From contig JAABSA010000009.1 in NCBI GenBank assembly GCA_011390635.1, forward strand, positions 1 to 64,000: 64,000 nt of DNA, read 5' to 3'. Below the pieces are notes generated by a model, which saw only the letters and a program-made list of their open reading frames with translations, searched no databases and had not been told where the DNA came from. Of this stretch, positions 24,045 to 32,799 are shown in pieces. How positions within the stretch are numbered: the stretch's first letter is position 1; the number at the start of each line of letters is the position of its first letter. The stretch comes from Desulfotignum sp. (lineage in GTDB: Bacteria; Desulfobacterota; Desulfobacteria; Desulfobacterales; Desulfobacteraceae). A program made the position numbers and the translations under genes.

Positions 24045-26030
24045 ATGAAACATCATGGCCCCCATATGGATCTGGAACATTTTTTGAAAAAAACGCCTCT
24101 GTTTTCTTCTGTTCCGGATGCACAGATCAGAAAAATCGCAGATTTTTTTCATGTTGCAACGTTCCAGAAGGATACCATCATTTTTGAGCAGGGCGACCCC
24201 AGTGATGCCATGTACATCATCTATTCAGGGGCGGTATTCATTTATGCCCGAAAATTGCAAAATCACGATCAGGCCATTATTCAAATCGAGCTTGGGCGGG
24301 GAGATTTTTTTGGGGAAATGGCCCTTTTGTCGGAACTTCCCCGGACAGCCGGTGCAAAAGTGACCCTGGATGCGACATTGTTCTGCCTGAAAAAAAAGGA
24401 TTTTCATACCCTTTTGGTGCAAAACAGGCATATCGGGTTGTTTTTGAGCCGCCTGTATGCCAGACGGCTTTCCTTTGGCGCTGCTGAAGGAGCTGTGAAG
24501 ACAACCCCGGTTTTTTATACACTCTGTGCAACTGATCCGGACCTGGGATTGTCACATTTTCTGTATTCCATGTCCTATCATATTGCAACGGAATCATACA
24601 AAAAAGTGCTGGTGGTGGAGCCCTATCTTTCACTTGAAATCATAATGGAAAAATTTGATCTCTCCCCCATTTCCTGTCCGGACAGATCTCTTTATCAGCT
24701 GCTGCCTCCCCAAATATATTCATCCGGTGATATCAAATGGTTTAGTCATGCATCAGGGTTTTGTGTTCTACAGGTCAACAAGGGATTTAATGAGCAGCTG
24801 ATCCCGGTTCTGTCCTGCCTGATGGAAAATTTAAAAATGCAGTATGATCTGGTTGTCTTCAGTCTGGGGCATTATCTGGGCCGGTTTGCCCGGCAGGCGG
24901 TCAGGCTGTGTGATAAAAATCTGTTGATTATCAACAATACACCCTCTGCCCTGCCCGGGGTAAAAGACAAACTGTCCATTCTGGAAGATATTGCAGGCGT
25001 AGGCCTTGACCGGGTCCGGGTGGGTGTCAGCCATCTTTGCGGCACCATAGGCATTCCCAGGGAAAGCCTGAAGAAGACACTGAACCTGTCTGAAACCCCG
25101 CAAATCTGGGTGGAAAAATCCGATAAAGCCATAAAAGACCAGATTGATACAGAAAAACGGTTCCCTGTGAAAGGTGCCAGGGCCATTGCAAGGGAGCTTG
25201 CCGGTGTCAGGATCGGTCTGGCTCTCGGGGCAGGGGCGGCCAGAGGATGGTCCCATATCGGGGTGATCAAAGTGCTGCAACAGGAGGGTATTCACATTGA
25301 TATGATCGCCGGCACCAGTATGGGGGCACTGGTGGGGGCAATTTTTGCCGCAAAAGGATCGGTGGATCACCTGGTAGAAAGTACCATAGACCGTTTTGAA
25401 CGACGGTCCCAGGTGCGGCATAAAATATTTGATTACACCCTGCCCCTGTATGGTTTTTTACGGGGCAAAAAAGCCATGAATCTGGTGGCACATGCCATTG
25501 ATCATGCGGATTTTATGGATCTGTTGATCCCTACTTATGTTGTGGGGGTTGATATCCTAAAGGGAGAAGAGGTGCTTTTTGAAACCGGTGATGTGGCAAT
25601 GGCTGTCCGGGCCAGTCTTTCTGTGCCTGCGCTATTTGCACCCATCCGGTATGATGGCCGGTGGATGGTGGATGGCGGGCTTCTCAATCCGGTGCCGGTC
25701 AATATACTGGAACAAAAAGGGGCGGATAAAATTATTGCCGTGTGTGTGGAAAGTCCCCATGTAAATGCGGCACAGACCCTGCGTTCTCCCAGTATTATGC
25801 AGGTGATTGCACGGACCATTTCCATTGTCCATGGCCGTGCCACCAGCGGCTTTGTTAAAAAATCAGATGTGGTGGTGTACCCGGATGTTCAGGGTTTTGC
25901 CTGGGATGATTTTCATAAAGGAAAGGTATTGATGCAAAGAGGAGAGGCCGCCTGTAGAAGCAGGATACAGGAGATCCGGGCATTGGTTCAGGGCCCTTCC
26001 ATGCAAACAATGAACCGGTTGGGCAGGTGA
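24045..26030 (+). CDS. cNMP-binding / MinD-like / patatin phospholipase (NTE family)
   Basis: A 661-residue three-domain protein. Residues about 8-140: cyclic-nucleotide-like barrel (LFSSVPDAQIRKIADFF, GDFFGEMALLSELPR). About 155-370: a MinD/CpaE-like fold without a usable P-loop (VLVVEPYLSLEI, YDLVVFSLGHYL). About 385-650: patatin lipase with GAGAARGW (oxyanion hole), GTSMG (catalytic Ser) and DGG (Asp of the dyad). It probably deacylates phospholipids at the inner membrane under nucleotide control. ATG 24045 directly follows the previous stop; ATG 24066 is an alternative. Confidence 0.85.
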   Translation: MKHHGPHMDLEHFLKKTPLFSSVPDAQIRKIADFFHVATFQKDTIIFEQGDPSDAMYIIYSGAVFIYARKLQNHDQAIIQIELGRGDFFGEMALLSELPRTAGAKVTLDATLFCLKKKDFHTLLVQNRHIGLFLSRLYARRLSFGAAEGAVKTTPVFYTLCATDPDLGLSHFLYSMSYHIATESYKKVLVVEPYLSLEIIMEKFDLSPISCPDRSLYQLLPPQIYSSGDIKWFSHASGFCVLQVNKGFNEQLIPVLSCLMENLKMQYDLVVFSLGHYLGRFARQAVRLCDKNLLIINNTPSALPGVKDKLSILEDIAGVGLDRVRVGVSHLCGTIGIPRESLKKTLNLSETPQIWVEKSDKAIKDQIDTEKRFPVKGARAIARELAGVRIGLALGAGAARGWSHIGVIKVLQQEGIHIDMIAGTSMGALVGAIFAAKGSVDHLVESTIDRFERRSQVRHKIFDYTLPLYGFLRGKKAMNLVAHAIDHADFMDLLIPTYVVGVDILKGEEVLFETGDVAMAVRASLSVPALFAPIRYDGRWMVDGGLLNPVPVNILEQKGADKIIAVCVESPHVNAAQTLRSPSIMQVIARTISIVHGRATSGFVKKSDVVVYPDVQGFAWDDFHKGKVLMQRGEAACRSRIQEIRALVQGPSMQTMNRLGR

Positions 26031-26085
26031 GCGCTTTTGGACACTGGCCCGGAATTTTTTTTCAAAAATATGCAAATGGATCTGA

Positions 26086-27234
26086 TTACAGATTGTTTAA
26101 AAAGGAAAGATCTTTTGTCTGGGTGTGCTTTGTTCCTATGGAAAGCACCTCCACCCGTTTGTCAGGCAGCTGTCGATAGTAAATCCGTCCTTTGTATGCA
26201 AAGATAACTTCAAATACGGTCTCACGGTTTTTTTTACCGAAAACTTTTCGCTTGACCGGCACCAGGCCCGGGTCCTGATTGAGCTGGTGGATCACTTCTT
26301 CGGCTTTCAATTGCAGTTCAGCAGTCAGTCCGGCAAACCCATCCACCGCTTTTGCGTGAATCGCACTGTTTTTGTACAAGGTGGTGAACCGTTTTTGAAA
26401 AAGTTCCGCCTCTTTTGTTTTTTCCCTGCGGGTCTTCAGTCTGCCTGTTTCAAACTGCTGGATTTTTTCGCTTAATTCTTCAATGACCTGCCGCTGCTCC
26501 TGTTGCCGCTCCAGGTTTGCCTGGAGCTTTTCTTCCAGGTTGATGATTTCCTGGATCATCTCATCTTCATTGACGGAAGCCCGTTTTTGTTCCCCTTCAA
26601 AGTGGTGTTTCACCTGATCAAGTTCAGATGACAATACCTGCTGTTCATGATGAAGAGACACCATTTTTTCTTTGTAATCTTTTTCCAGCTGCTGGAGATG
26701 TCTGATTTCCTGCTGCTGGCTTTGGGTATCCTGGACTGACTGTTTTGCACCAATGCGATAATAATAAAAGAAGATACCGAGCGAGGCCAGGATGTAAACG
26801 CTGAGTATCATGCCGGAGAGAAAACGGGCGTGTTCAATTGACAAATCAGACTCCAGCACCAGGCCCTGGCTCAGAAGCTGGTAGTTTCGGGCGGCAGTTT
26901 CAATGGGGGCTATCTGTACGTCCTGGTCATCCATGTCAAAGCCTCCGGGATATAATATGGTTCCCTCCCGGGTCGTAACCGTGACTTTCATTCGTATGCC
27001 CCATCTGGGAAAATTTTTGTCCATCAAATAGGTGTTGATGTTGCGGTTCACAGCCTGTTCGATTTTGCGGGTGCCGTTTAAAAGGGGTTCACTGTCACCG
27101 ATATAGATTTCTTGAAGTTGTCTTTTAAAGGTGGTTTGCAGGTGCTTTTCCAGTACCTGGATTGTGAGAATATAAAGGATCGGGGGCAGCAGAATGCACA
27201 GGATCAGAATTTTAAATGGAAAATATTTTATCAT
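26086..27234 (-). CDS. Membrane coiled-coil protein, function unknown
   Basis: A 382-residue protein with a sensor-like layout. A first helix (residues about 7-25), a periplasmic segment (about 26-145) containing VTTREGTILYPGG, a second helix (about 147-165, SVYILASLGIFFYYY), then a long coiled coil (about 170-300). The last 60 residues, FGKKNRETVFEVIFAYKGRI, YYRQLPDKRVEVLSIGTKHT, have the strand pattern of a RelE/ParE-type fold. No kinase, GGDEF or HAMP domain is visible. It is the last gene of a three-gene envelope operon, 3 bp after the beta-barrel gene. Confidence 0.6.
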   Translation of the reverse strand: MIKYFPFKILILCILLPPILYILTIQVLEKHLQTTFKRQLQEIYIGDSEPLLNGTRKIEQAVNRNINTYLMDKNFPRWGIRMKVTVTTREGTILYPGGFDMDDQDVQIAPIETAARNYQLLSQGLVLESDLSIEHARFLSGMILSVYILASLGIFFYYYRIGAKQSVQDTQSQQQEIRHLQQLEKDYKEKMVSLHHEQQVLSSELDQVKHHFEGEQKRASVNEDEMIQEIINLEEKLQANLERQQEQRQVIEELSEKIQQFETGRLKTRREKTKEAELFQKRFTTLYKNSAIHAKAVDGFAGLTAELQLKAEEVIHQLNQDPGLVPVKRKVFGKKNRETVFEVIFAYKGRIYYRQLPDKRVEVLSIGTKHTQTKDLSFLNNL

Positions 27235-27237
27235 TTG

Positions 27238-29043
27238 TCAGAATCGGTAAGACACATCAAAAAATAATTGGTCGTTGTCATCAAATCTTCCAAGCCAGGT
27301 ATCATCATCACCATAAAACATATTGGCACCTATGACCAGTTCAAGATTTTTAATATAGGTATGTCTGATGCGGGGGGAAAGGTACCAGGAATTGTCGCTG
27401 AGGGTTACGGAATATATCATGGATGCCTCTATCCAGTCAAAGAAGATGTTCCGGCTGATCTCTCCAAAAACAGAGTAGTTGTTTTTTTCAAAATAGAGGG
27501 TATCAGAGGTATATCCGGATATATATCTGTGGGCGAACTGCATGTTGATATAGATATCTGAAAAAGTGGTATAATCCGCACCCAGCACATAGGTGAATGT
27601 GGCATTTTGTGATGAGTTCAAAGAGGATGTGAGAAAAGATTCATTTTCATACCACGCAGCCTCTCCCCGGAGTCCGATATCGGACAAGGTGGTTTCAAAT
27701 TCAAATCCCAGGACATTGGTTCGCTTGAATTCCACCTCTATGGCTTCATCGGTGAACACAGCCGTGGCCAGGGCGGAATTGAGATTGTCCTGTGTCATAC
27801 TGCCGTCAACGGTGAGGTTTTTTACAGGGAAACTTTTAAAATAGGGCAGGTCTTCGGTGGTATGGTGCCAGGATACACCAACATCCCAGTTTTTCAGGGT
27901 GGTGGTAAGCCGCAGGCCGAATTCGGCCTCTGTATCCGGGTCCTGTTCATGGACAACCATGCCGTCAACATAATTTTTGAGTGTTTGGGGAACAGGTGAG
28001 GAGATAATCTCTTTTTTGAGATGGGGAAAAACAGCCCAGTCCGTTCCAAAATAGTCCAGTTCGGATTTTTCAAAAAACGGGATAAAGACACCCTCAAGGG
28101 TAAATCTGTCAAACAGCAGTTTCGCATTTGCCATCCACACCGGTTGTTTTGTTTCGTCATAATCCGGGAGAATGAATTCTCTGAAGTCTGACGGGTTGAT
28201 GGTATCCACAGGACTCATCTGGTCAGCTTTTCCCCAGCGGATGATCTGTTTGCCAATGGAAAAATCAATAAAATTATTGGTATGGAGAAACACTGCTTCA
28301 TGAAGATCCAGGGTGTAATCATCTGTTTGATTATTGCTTCCAAAGTAGAGGTAATCGGACAATACGGAAACCCTGGCAGCATTTTTATATTTGGATTCAA
28401 TGAGGATACGGTTTTTTAGATGGGTGTTGTTTTCAATGCGGTCATCTTTTTTTGTATCCATGGAGGATCTGATCTGTACGATGCCGGACAGGCGCAGGTC
28501 GGACCTTTTTTCCCTGGGGCCGGTATTTTCAAAAATATCTTTGACAACAGGGTCTTCAAAAAGATACACCGATTCTTGAGAATCAAAAGAAGTCTTATCA
28601 ACACCCGGGGTTTTCGGTTTGGCAGGGGGAAAAACAGTGATGCTGAGTTTCTGGTTTTCCTTGGTTTCGGCTGGGGTGATTGCATACTGGTATGGAATAT
28701 CTGCCATGATATCCAAAACAACCCGCACCGTATCTTTCTGATTCTGTTCAGCCCTGACGGATGTGATCATATTTCCTTGGATTTGTTTGTTGATGCGCAC
28801 CTCGGGGATAAATGCATCGTTGATATCTATAACTATCCGTTCTGGTGAATGGAGAATAAAGGCATTTGTTTCAGAACGTTTTGTCAAAAACACGACAACC
28901 GTTTCCGCTTTTGCTTTTTTATCAAAATCAATGGATAATACTTTATTTGCCGGCATACAATAGCCTTTTTCTGAGAGCAAACCCATTGAAATGGTAGATA
29001 AAAGAATCACCAGGCAGGTGGTGACCGTATTTTTTGCTGACAT
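27238..29043 (-). CDS. AMIN-domain outer-membrane beta-barrel protein (DUF1302-like)
   Basis: A 601-residue exported protein. A signal peptide covers residues 1-30. Residues about 35-145 fit an AMIN domain (VVVFLTKRSETNAF, SPERIVIDINDAF, VRVVLDIM), known to bind peptidoglycan or localise envelope machines. From about 180 to the end is a series of amphipathic strands closing with FFDVSYRF, the C-terminal aromatic signal of outer-membrane barrels. IGKQIIRWGKADQMSPVDTI is characteristic of DUF1302-type barrels. It is preceded by the LolA-like gene, a common pairing with lipid or lipoprotein export. Confidence 0.7.
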   Translation of the reverse strand: MSAKNTVTTCLVILLSTISMGLLSEKGYCMPANKVLSIDFDKKAKAETVVVFLTKRSETNAFILHSPERIVIDINDAFIPEVRINKQIQGNMITSVRAEQNQKDTVRVVLDIMADIPYQYAITPAETKENQKLSITVFPPAKPKTPGVDKTSFDSQESVYLFEDPVVKDIFENTGPREKRSDLRLSGIVQIRSSMDTKKDDRIENNTHLKNRILIESKYKNAARVSVLSDYLYFGSNNQTDDYTLDLHEAVFLHTNNFIDFSIGKQIIRWGKADQMSPVDTINPSDFREFILPDYDETKQPVWMANAKLLFDRFTLEGVFIPFFEKSELDYFGTDWAVFPHLKKEIISSPVPQTLKNYVDGMVVHEQDPDTEAEFGLRLTTTLKNWDVGVSWHHTTEDLPYFKSFPVKNLTVDGSMTQDNLNSALATAVFTDEAIEVEFKRTNVLGFEFETTLSDIGLRGEAAWYENESFLTSSLNSSQNATFTYVLGADYTTFSDIYINMQFAHRYISGYTSDTLYFEKNNYSVFGEISRNIFFDWIEASMIYSVTLSDNSWYLSPRIRHTYIKNLELVIGANMFYGDDDTWLGRFDDNDQLFFDVSYRF

Positions 29044-29095
29044 TGCCGGCTCCTTTGAAACAGTTTATTTCAAGAGAAGCAAAAAACATACCGAA

Positions 29096-29875
29096 TCAGT
29101 AGTTTTCCAGGCGGTTTCTGGAGATATCTTCCGTATCAATGTCGGTATTGTATAAAACATCATCTGTTTTTATATATGTCTGGTGGTCCCTTTCATGGTC
29201 CTCCATGCTGATGATAAGCTCGGTCCAGATATTTTGCATTTTTTCAAGTTTCAGCACCCTGTAGGTTTTGATGTGGTTTCCTTTGTGGTCAAAATATTTT
29301 ACAAAAACCGGGACCAGTGACGATTTGTCAACCAGGCTTTTTGTCAGGCCGTACTGGGACTGAACCTCCTCTTTGGGCCGGGTTTCCAGAACATGGCAGA
29401 CAATTCCTTCAATGGTTTCGGTTCCGGTGATTTCATATGTATAATCGTCAACCGGGTGACGTTCCATGTCTTCGTATGTAAAATCACTGTTCACAAACCT
29501 GTGGGATTTCTGGGAAGTGACGATCCGCCGGGTCCTTCTCAGGGCCGGAAGAAAAAGAAACTGTTCTGTTTCCCATCCTGGTTTTTCTATGGTCAAAAAC
29601 CCGGTGCCGGCAATATCAGCGGGATAGGTAAACCTGATAATCTGACGTTCACGTTCGTTTTCCCGGATTCGTTTGTTGGTAAACTGCCGGACACGTTTGT
29701 TTCCATTTTTGTCCACAAGAACCATCTGGGCTTCCAGAACAGAATTATCTCCTCTGTCCCGGTGAAAAATATTGCTGGCCAGCTGTTCTCCCGTGATGTC
29801 GCCTGAACCGGCATATACAGGCAGGTATGTTATCCCGAACATGCAGGCCCAGAAAATCAAAACAAAGTGTTTCAA
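29096..29875 (-). CDS. Outer-membrane lipoprotein-sorting protein (LolA-like)
   Basis: A 259-residue periplasmic protein with a signal peptide (residues 1-22, ending VYAGS). The mature part fits the LolA-like family: MVLVDKNGNKRVRQFTNKRI, RFTYPADIAGTGFLTIEKPG, QFLFLPALRRTRRIV, FTYEDMERHPVDDYTYE. Such proteins are usually encoded beside RND-type exporters and beta-barrels and are thought to carry lipids. It is the first gene of the operon with 27238 and 26086; no RND transporter is present. Confidence 0.75.
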   Translation of the reverse strand: MKHFVLIFWACMFGITYLPVYAGSGDITGEQLASNIFHRDRGDNSVLEAQMVLVDKNGNKRVRQFTNKRIRENERERQIIRFTYPADIAGTGFLTIEKPGWETEQFLFLPALRRTRRIVTSQKSHRFVNSDFTYEDMERHPVDDYTYEITGTETIEGIVCHVLETRPKEEVQSQYGLTKSLVDKSSLVPVFVKYFDHKGNHIKTYRVLKLEKMQNIWTELIISMEDHERDHQTYIKTDDVLYNTDIDTEDISRNRLENY

Positions 29876-30061
29876 GGTATCCCCCTTTTTTTGTGGTTTT
29901 AAAAATAGTTGTAATCAGTTTCTTGCGTTGTCAGATGTTTGACGCAGTTCACAGGGGCTTGTTATTAATATGCGGAATACAGTTATTTGTCAATTTGAAA
30001 TCCATATCCCTGCAGGGCAGCCTTATGTAAAAAAAAATATTGCCGGGCGTATTTGTTTTAC

Positions 30062-30106
30062 TTGACACCGGATGGGTGGGTGGTAATATTATGATCAAAT
30101 GATCAA
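30062..30106 (+). promoter_or_regulatory. Promoter and tandem operator of the DUF134 gene
   Basis: TTGACA (30062-30067), a 16-bp spacer, and TAATAT (30084-30089) form a good sigma-70 promoter. Directly behind the -10 box, ATGATCAA occurs twice in tandem (30091-30098 and 30099-30106), covering the expected start point. This is a likely operator, possibly for the DUF134 protein itself. Confidence 0.65.
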
Positions 30107-30120
30107 AACTGGAGACAATC

Positions 30121-30483
30121 ATGCCACGACCCAAAAGACCCAGGCGTATTGGTGTACCACCGCAGGTTACTGAATTTTATCCCCGGGGAACAGACCGGAA
30201 CACAGAGGTGATTTTGTCATTGGAGGAGTTTGAGGCAGTCAGGCTGATTGATTATGACGGTCTGGATCAGGGACAGGCAGCGGAAACCATGCATGTTTCC
30301 CGGCAGACGGTGGGCAGGGTTTTACGGGCCGGGCGGTTTAAGCTGTCCAAAGCGGTGGTGGAGGGATGCCGCCTGAGACTTTCGGGCGGGTGTTACCAGA
30401 TTGATGAAAACAGGCCAGGCCGGGGCCGGCAGCGCCGCCGAAGGGGCGGAGGCTGCGGCGGGCCCGGACCGGGCAGACCATAA
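30121..30483 (+). CDS. DUF134 helix-turn-helix protein
   Basis: A 120-residue DUF134 protein: MPRPKRPRRIGVPPQVTEFY at the start, LSLEEFEAVRLIDYDGLDQG, then the sigma-70-region-4-like helix-turn-helix AAETMHVSRQTVGRVLRAGR. The tail is rich in Arg and Gly and carries a cysteine (GGGCGGPG). Such proteins are putative DNA-binding regulators, often beside iron-sulfur or nitrogenase-cofactor-like (NifX) and DUF5320 genes in anaerobes. Here DUF5320 follows after 20 bp. Possibly autoregulatory through the ATGATCAA repeats upstream. Confidence 0.8.
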   Translation: MPRPKRPRRIGVPPQVTEFYPRGTDRNTEVILSLEEFEAVRLIDYDGLDQGQAAETMHVSRQTVGRVLRAGRFKLSKAVVEGCRLRLSGGCYQIDENRPGRGRQRRRRGGGCGGPGPGRP

Positions 30484-30503
30484 TACCAAAAAAAGGAGGT
30501 ATC

Positions 30504-30791
30504 ATGCCAGGATTCAATAGAAGAGGACCAGAGAATCAGGGACCCATGACAGGTGGTGGACGAGGCTTTTGTACAGGCGCTGTAGACCCCTTTCGGCCGG
30601 TTGGTGCCGGATATGCCGCAGGATATGGCAGGGGCCGGGGCAGAGGCAGAGGCCAGAGTTTCTTTGGCGGCAGGGGATTTGGCCGCATGGGACAGGGGCA
30701 GGCAGTTTATGAAACCCAGGATGACCTGCAGATGCGGGCTAAATGGCTGGAAACGGAACTGGCCGCGGTTAAACAGCAGTTGAAGGAATAA
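30504..30791 (+). CDS. DUF5320 glycine-rich small protein
   Basis: A 95-residue protein: MPGFNRRGPENQGPMTGGGR and GFCTG at the start, a Gly-Arg run (GYGRGRGRGRGQSFFGGRGF), and a C-terminal helix with a short coiled coil (LQMRAKWLETELAAVKQQLKE). This is the DUF5320 layout, a family of unknown role in anaerobes commonly paired with DUF134. RBS AAAGGAGG supports the start. Confidence 0.75.
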   Translation: MPGFNRRGPENQGPMTGGGRGFCTGAVDPFRPVGAGYAAGYGRGRGRGRGQSFFGGRGFGRMGQGQAVYETQDDLQMRAKWLETELAAVKQQLKE

Positions 30792-30802
30792 TTGTGCCAA
30801 AA

Positions 30803-30840
30803 GACCCGGGTGGGTTATTGTCTTCCATCCGGGTCAGCAT
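30803..30840 (+). terminator. Rho-independent terminator after DUF5320
   Basis: GACCCGGGTGG (30803-30813) pairs with CCATCCGGGTC (30825-30835) apart from one G-T pair; AGCATTTTA follows. The stem is strong, but the T-run is short. Confidence 0.5.
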
Positions 30841-30936
30841 TTTACTTGTCTGTGCAGCTGTGGTATAGGATCTTTCTGTGATATGAAATCAGATTGATGA
30901 AATACAAAAAAATATTTCCGGGCAGGGAACACAGAC

Positions 30937-31950
30937 ATGACATTCAATATTGCGATCAATGGATACGGCCGCATTGGCCGGTGTGTGGCCAGGGCGTTGT
31001 ACGAATCAGAGCGGTTTTACAGGATGTTGAATCTTGTTGCCATCAATGAAATCGCCTGTTCCGACACCATTTTTCATTTGACCCGGCATGATTCCACCCA
31101 TGGCCGGTTTCCGGGAAAAGTTGACAAAAAAGGTGCGGGAATGATCATCGGCGCTGATTTTATTCACCTGTTCCAGGAAAAGAATATTGTCAACCTTCCC
31201 TGGAAGGATCTCTCAGTGGATGCGGTTCTGGACTGCACCGGCGTGTACCAGGACAGGGAATCTGCTGAACTTCATCTGCTTTCCGGTGCAAGAAAGGTGA
31301 TTTACTCCCATCCTGCCAAAGATGAGATGGATGCCACCATTGTATACGGGATTAATCACATGGATCTGAAAAAAGACCACACGGTTATTTCCAATGCTTC
31401 CTGCACCACCAACTGTCTGATTCCCATCCTGCACATCCTGGATACCCGTCTGGGAATCGAAAGTGGTGTTACCACCACCATCCACTCGGCCATGCATGAC
31501 CAGCCCGTTATTGATGCCTATAACAAGGATCTGCGAAAGACCAGGTCCGCCCTGCACTCCATAATTCCGGTGTCCACTTCTCTGGCCAAAGGCATTGCCA
31601 GGATCCTGCCCCACATGGCCGGCAGGTTTGAAACCCTGGCGATCCGGGTGCCTACCATCAATGTCTCCATCATGGATATCACGGTGCTGGTGAAAACCGA
31701 TACCAATGCCGGGACAGTCAATGATTTGCTCATCAAGGCTTCTGAAAATAATTTATCAGGGATACTGGGGGTGAGTGACGAGCAGCTGGTTTCCTGTGAT
31801 TTCAACCATGACCCCAGGTCCGCCGTCATTGATCTGCCCCAGACCCGGGTGTCCGGCAGACGTCTGGTCAAGATCCAGGCCTGGTTCGATAATGAATGGG
31901 GGTATGCCAACCGTATGCTGGATACCACCATTGCTGCACTTACCGCATGA
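30937..31950 (+). CDS. epd: Erythrose-4-phosphate / glyceraldehyde-3-phosphate dehydrogenase
   Basis: A 337-residue NAD-dependent aldehyde dehydrogenase of the GAPDH fold. The Rossmann start is INGYGRIGR; the active-site cysteine is in SNASCTTNC with the partner His in HSAMHDQPVIDAY. The text SAMHDQ-VIDAYN-DLRKTRSA-SIIPVSTSLA resembles Epd (erythrose-4-phosphate dehydrogenase, pyridoxal-phosphate synthesis) more closely than classic GapA. Without a second GAPDH gene in view I cannot say which reaction dominates. It converges on cooC, whose end is 42 bp away, with no obvious terminator between. Confidence 0.8.
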   Translation: MTFNIAINGYGRIGRCVARALYESERFYRMLNLVAINEIACSDTIFHLTRHDSTHGRFPGKVDKKGAGMIIGADFIHLFQEKNIVNLPWKDLSVDAVLDCTGVYQDRESAELHLLSGARKVIYSHPAKDEMDATIVYGINHMDLKKDHTVISNASCTTNCLIPILHILDTRLGIESGVTTTIHSAMHDQPVIDAYNKDLRKTRSALHSIIPVSTSLAKGIARILPHMAGRFETLAIRVPTINVSIMDITVLVKTDTNAGTVNDLLIKASENNLSGILGVSDEQLVSCDFNHDPRSAVIDLPQTRVSGRRLVKIQAWFDNEWGYANRMLDTTIAALTA

Positions 31951-31991
31951 GACCGGCAGGTGATGCACTGCTTGGGTTTTGGGGCAGGGCA

Positions 31992-32777
31992 TTATTGCGG
32001 ATGCATTGCCAGTAATTTTCTGGTGATGGCTTTGACTTCTTCGGGAATATTATCCGGATTATCAAAGGGCCGGGTGCCTTCCCGGTCAGCCAGGATAATT
32101 TCATCCATCTCCGGCAGAAATCCAAGGATATTGTAATCAGACATGGTTTCCTGGATCAATGCCTTGTCTGCTTCAGAGGTTACCCGGTTTCCCAGAATGA
32201 GAATATTCTTAATGCCGATGTCCCGGCCAAGTTTGCGGATTCTATCGGCTGCCACCCGGCTGCGTTTGCCTGGATTCACCACCACCACCAGGGCATCCAC
32301 AGACCCGGAAGTGGCCCGTCCAAGATGCTCCACCCCTGCCTCCATGTCCATGACCACCACTTCGTTGCGGGCCAGGACCAGATGGTTCATCAGGGCCTTT
32401 AAAATCGTACTTTCAGGGCAGATACAGCCCGAACCCCCCTGCTGCACGGTTCCCATCACCAGCAGCTTTACCCTGTCTTTTTCCAGGGAAAACCGGTCCG
32501 GAATATCATCCACTTTTGGGTTGAGGGTGAAAAACCCCCCCATGGTACCGGGGGTGGCTCCGGTACGTTCGGCAATGAGATCCGATAGTTGCGCCACAGG
32601 GGTTATGGGTCTGGTTTCATCAATGCCCAGAGCCGCGGCCAGGTTGGCAACCGGATCAGCATCTATGGCAATTACGCTGGTTTTTTTATCAAGGGCTGCC
32701 AATGTCCTGGCGATGAGTGCCGTGACGGTGGTTTTTCCCACCCCGCCTTTACCGCCGAATGCCAGTTTTAAACTCAT
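31992..32777 (-). CDS. cooC: CODH nickel-insertion ATPase CooC/AcsF
   Basis: A 261-residue MinD-type ATPase. The deviant P-loop GGKGGVGKTT lies at residues 8-17, and GSGCICPES carries the CXC pair that binds metal at the dimer interface. CooC-type proteins use ATP to mature the nickel-iron-sulfur centre of CO dehydrogenase or acetyl-CoA synthase. It is the last gene of the acs operon. RBS TTGGAGA precedes the ATG. Confidence 0.9.
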   Translation of the reverse strand: MSLKLAFGGKGGVGKTTVTALIARTLAALDKKTSVIAIDADPVANLAAALGIDETRPITPVAQLSDLIAERTGATPGTMGGFFTLNPKVDDIPDRFSLEKDRVKLLVMGTVQQGGSGCICPESTILKALMNHLVLARNEVVVMDMEAGVEHLGRATSGSVDALVVVVNPGKRSRVAADRIRKLGRDIGIKNILILGNRVTSEADKALIQETMSDYNILGFLPEMDEIILADREGTRPFDNPDNIPEEVKAITRKLLAMHPQ

Positions 32778-32799
32778 AAAATTTTCTCCAAATCAAGGT

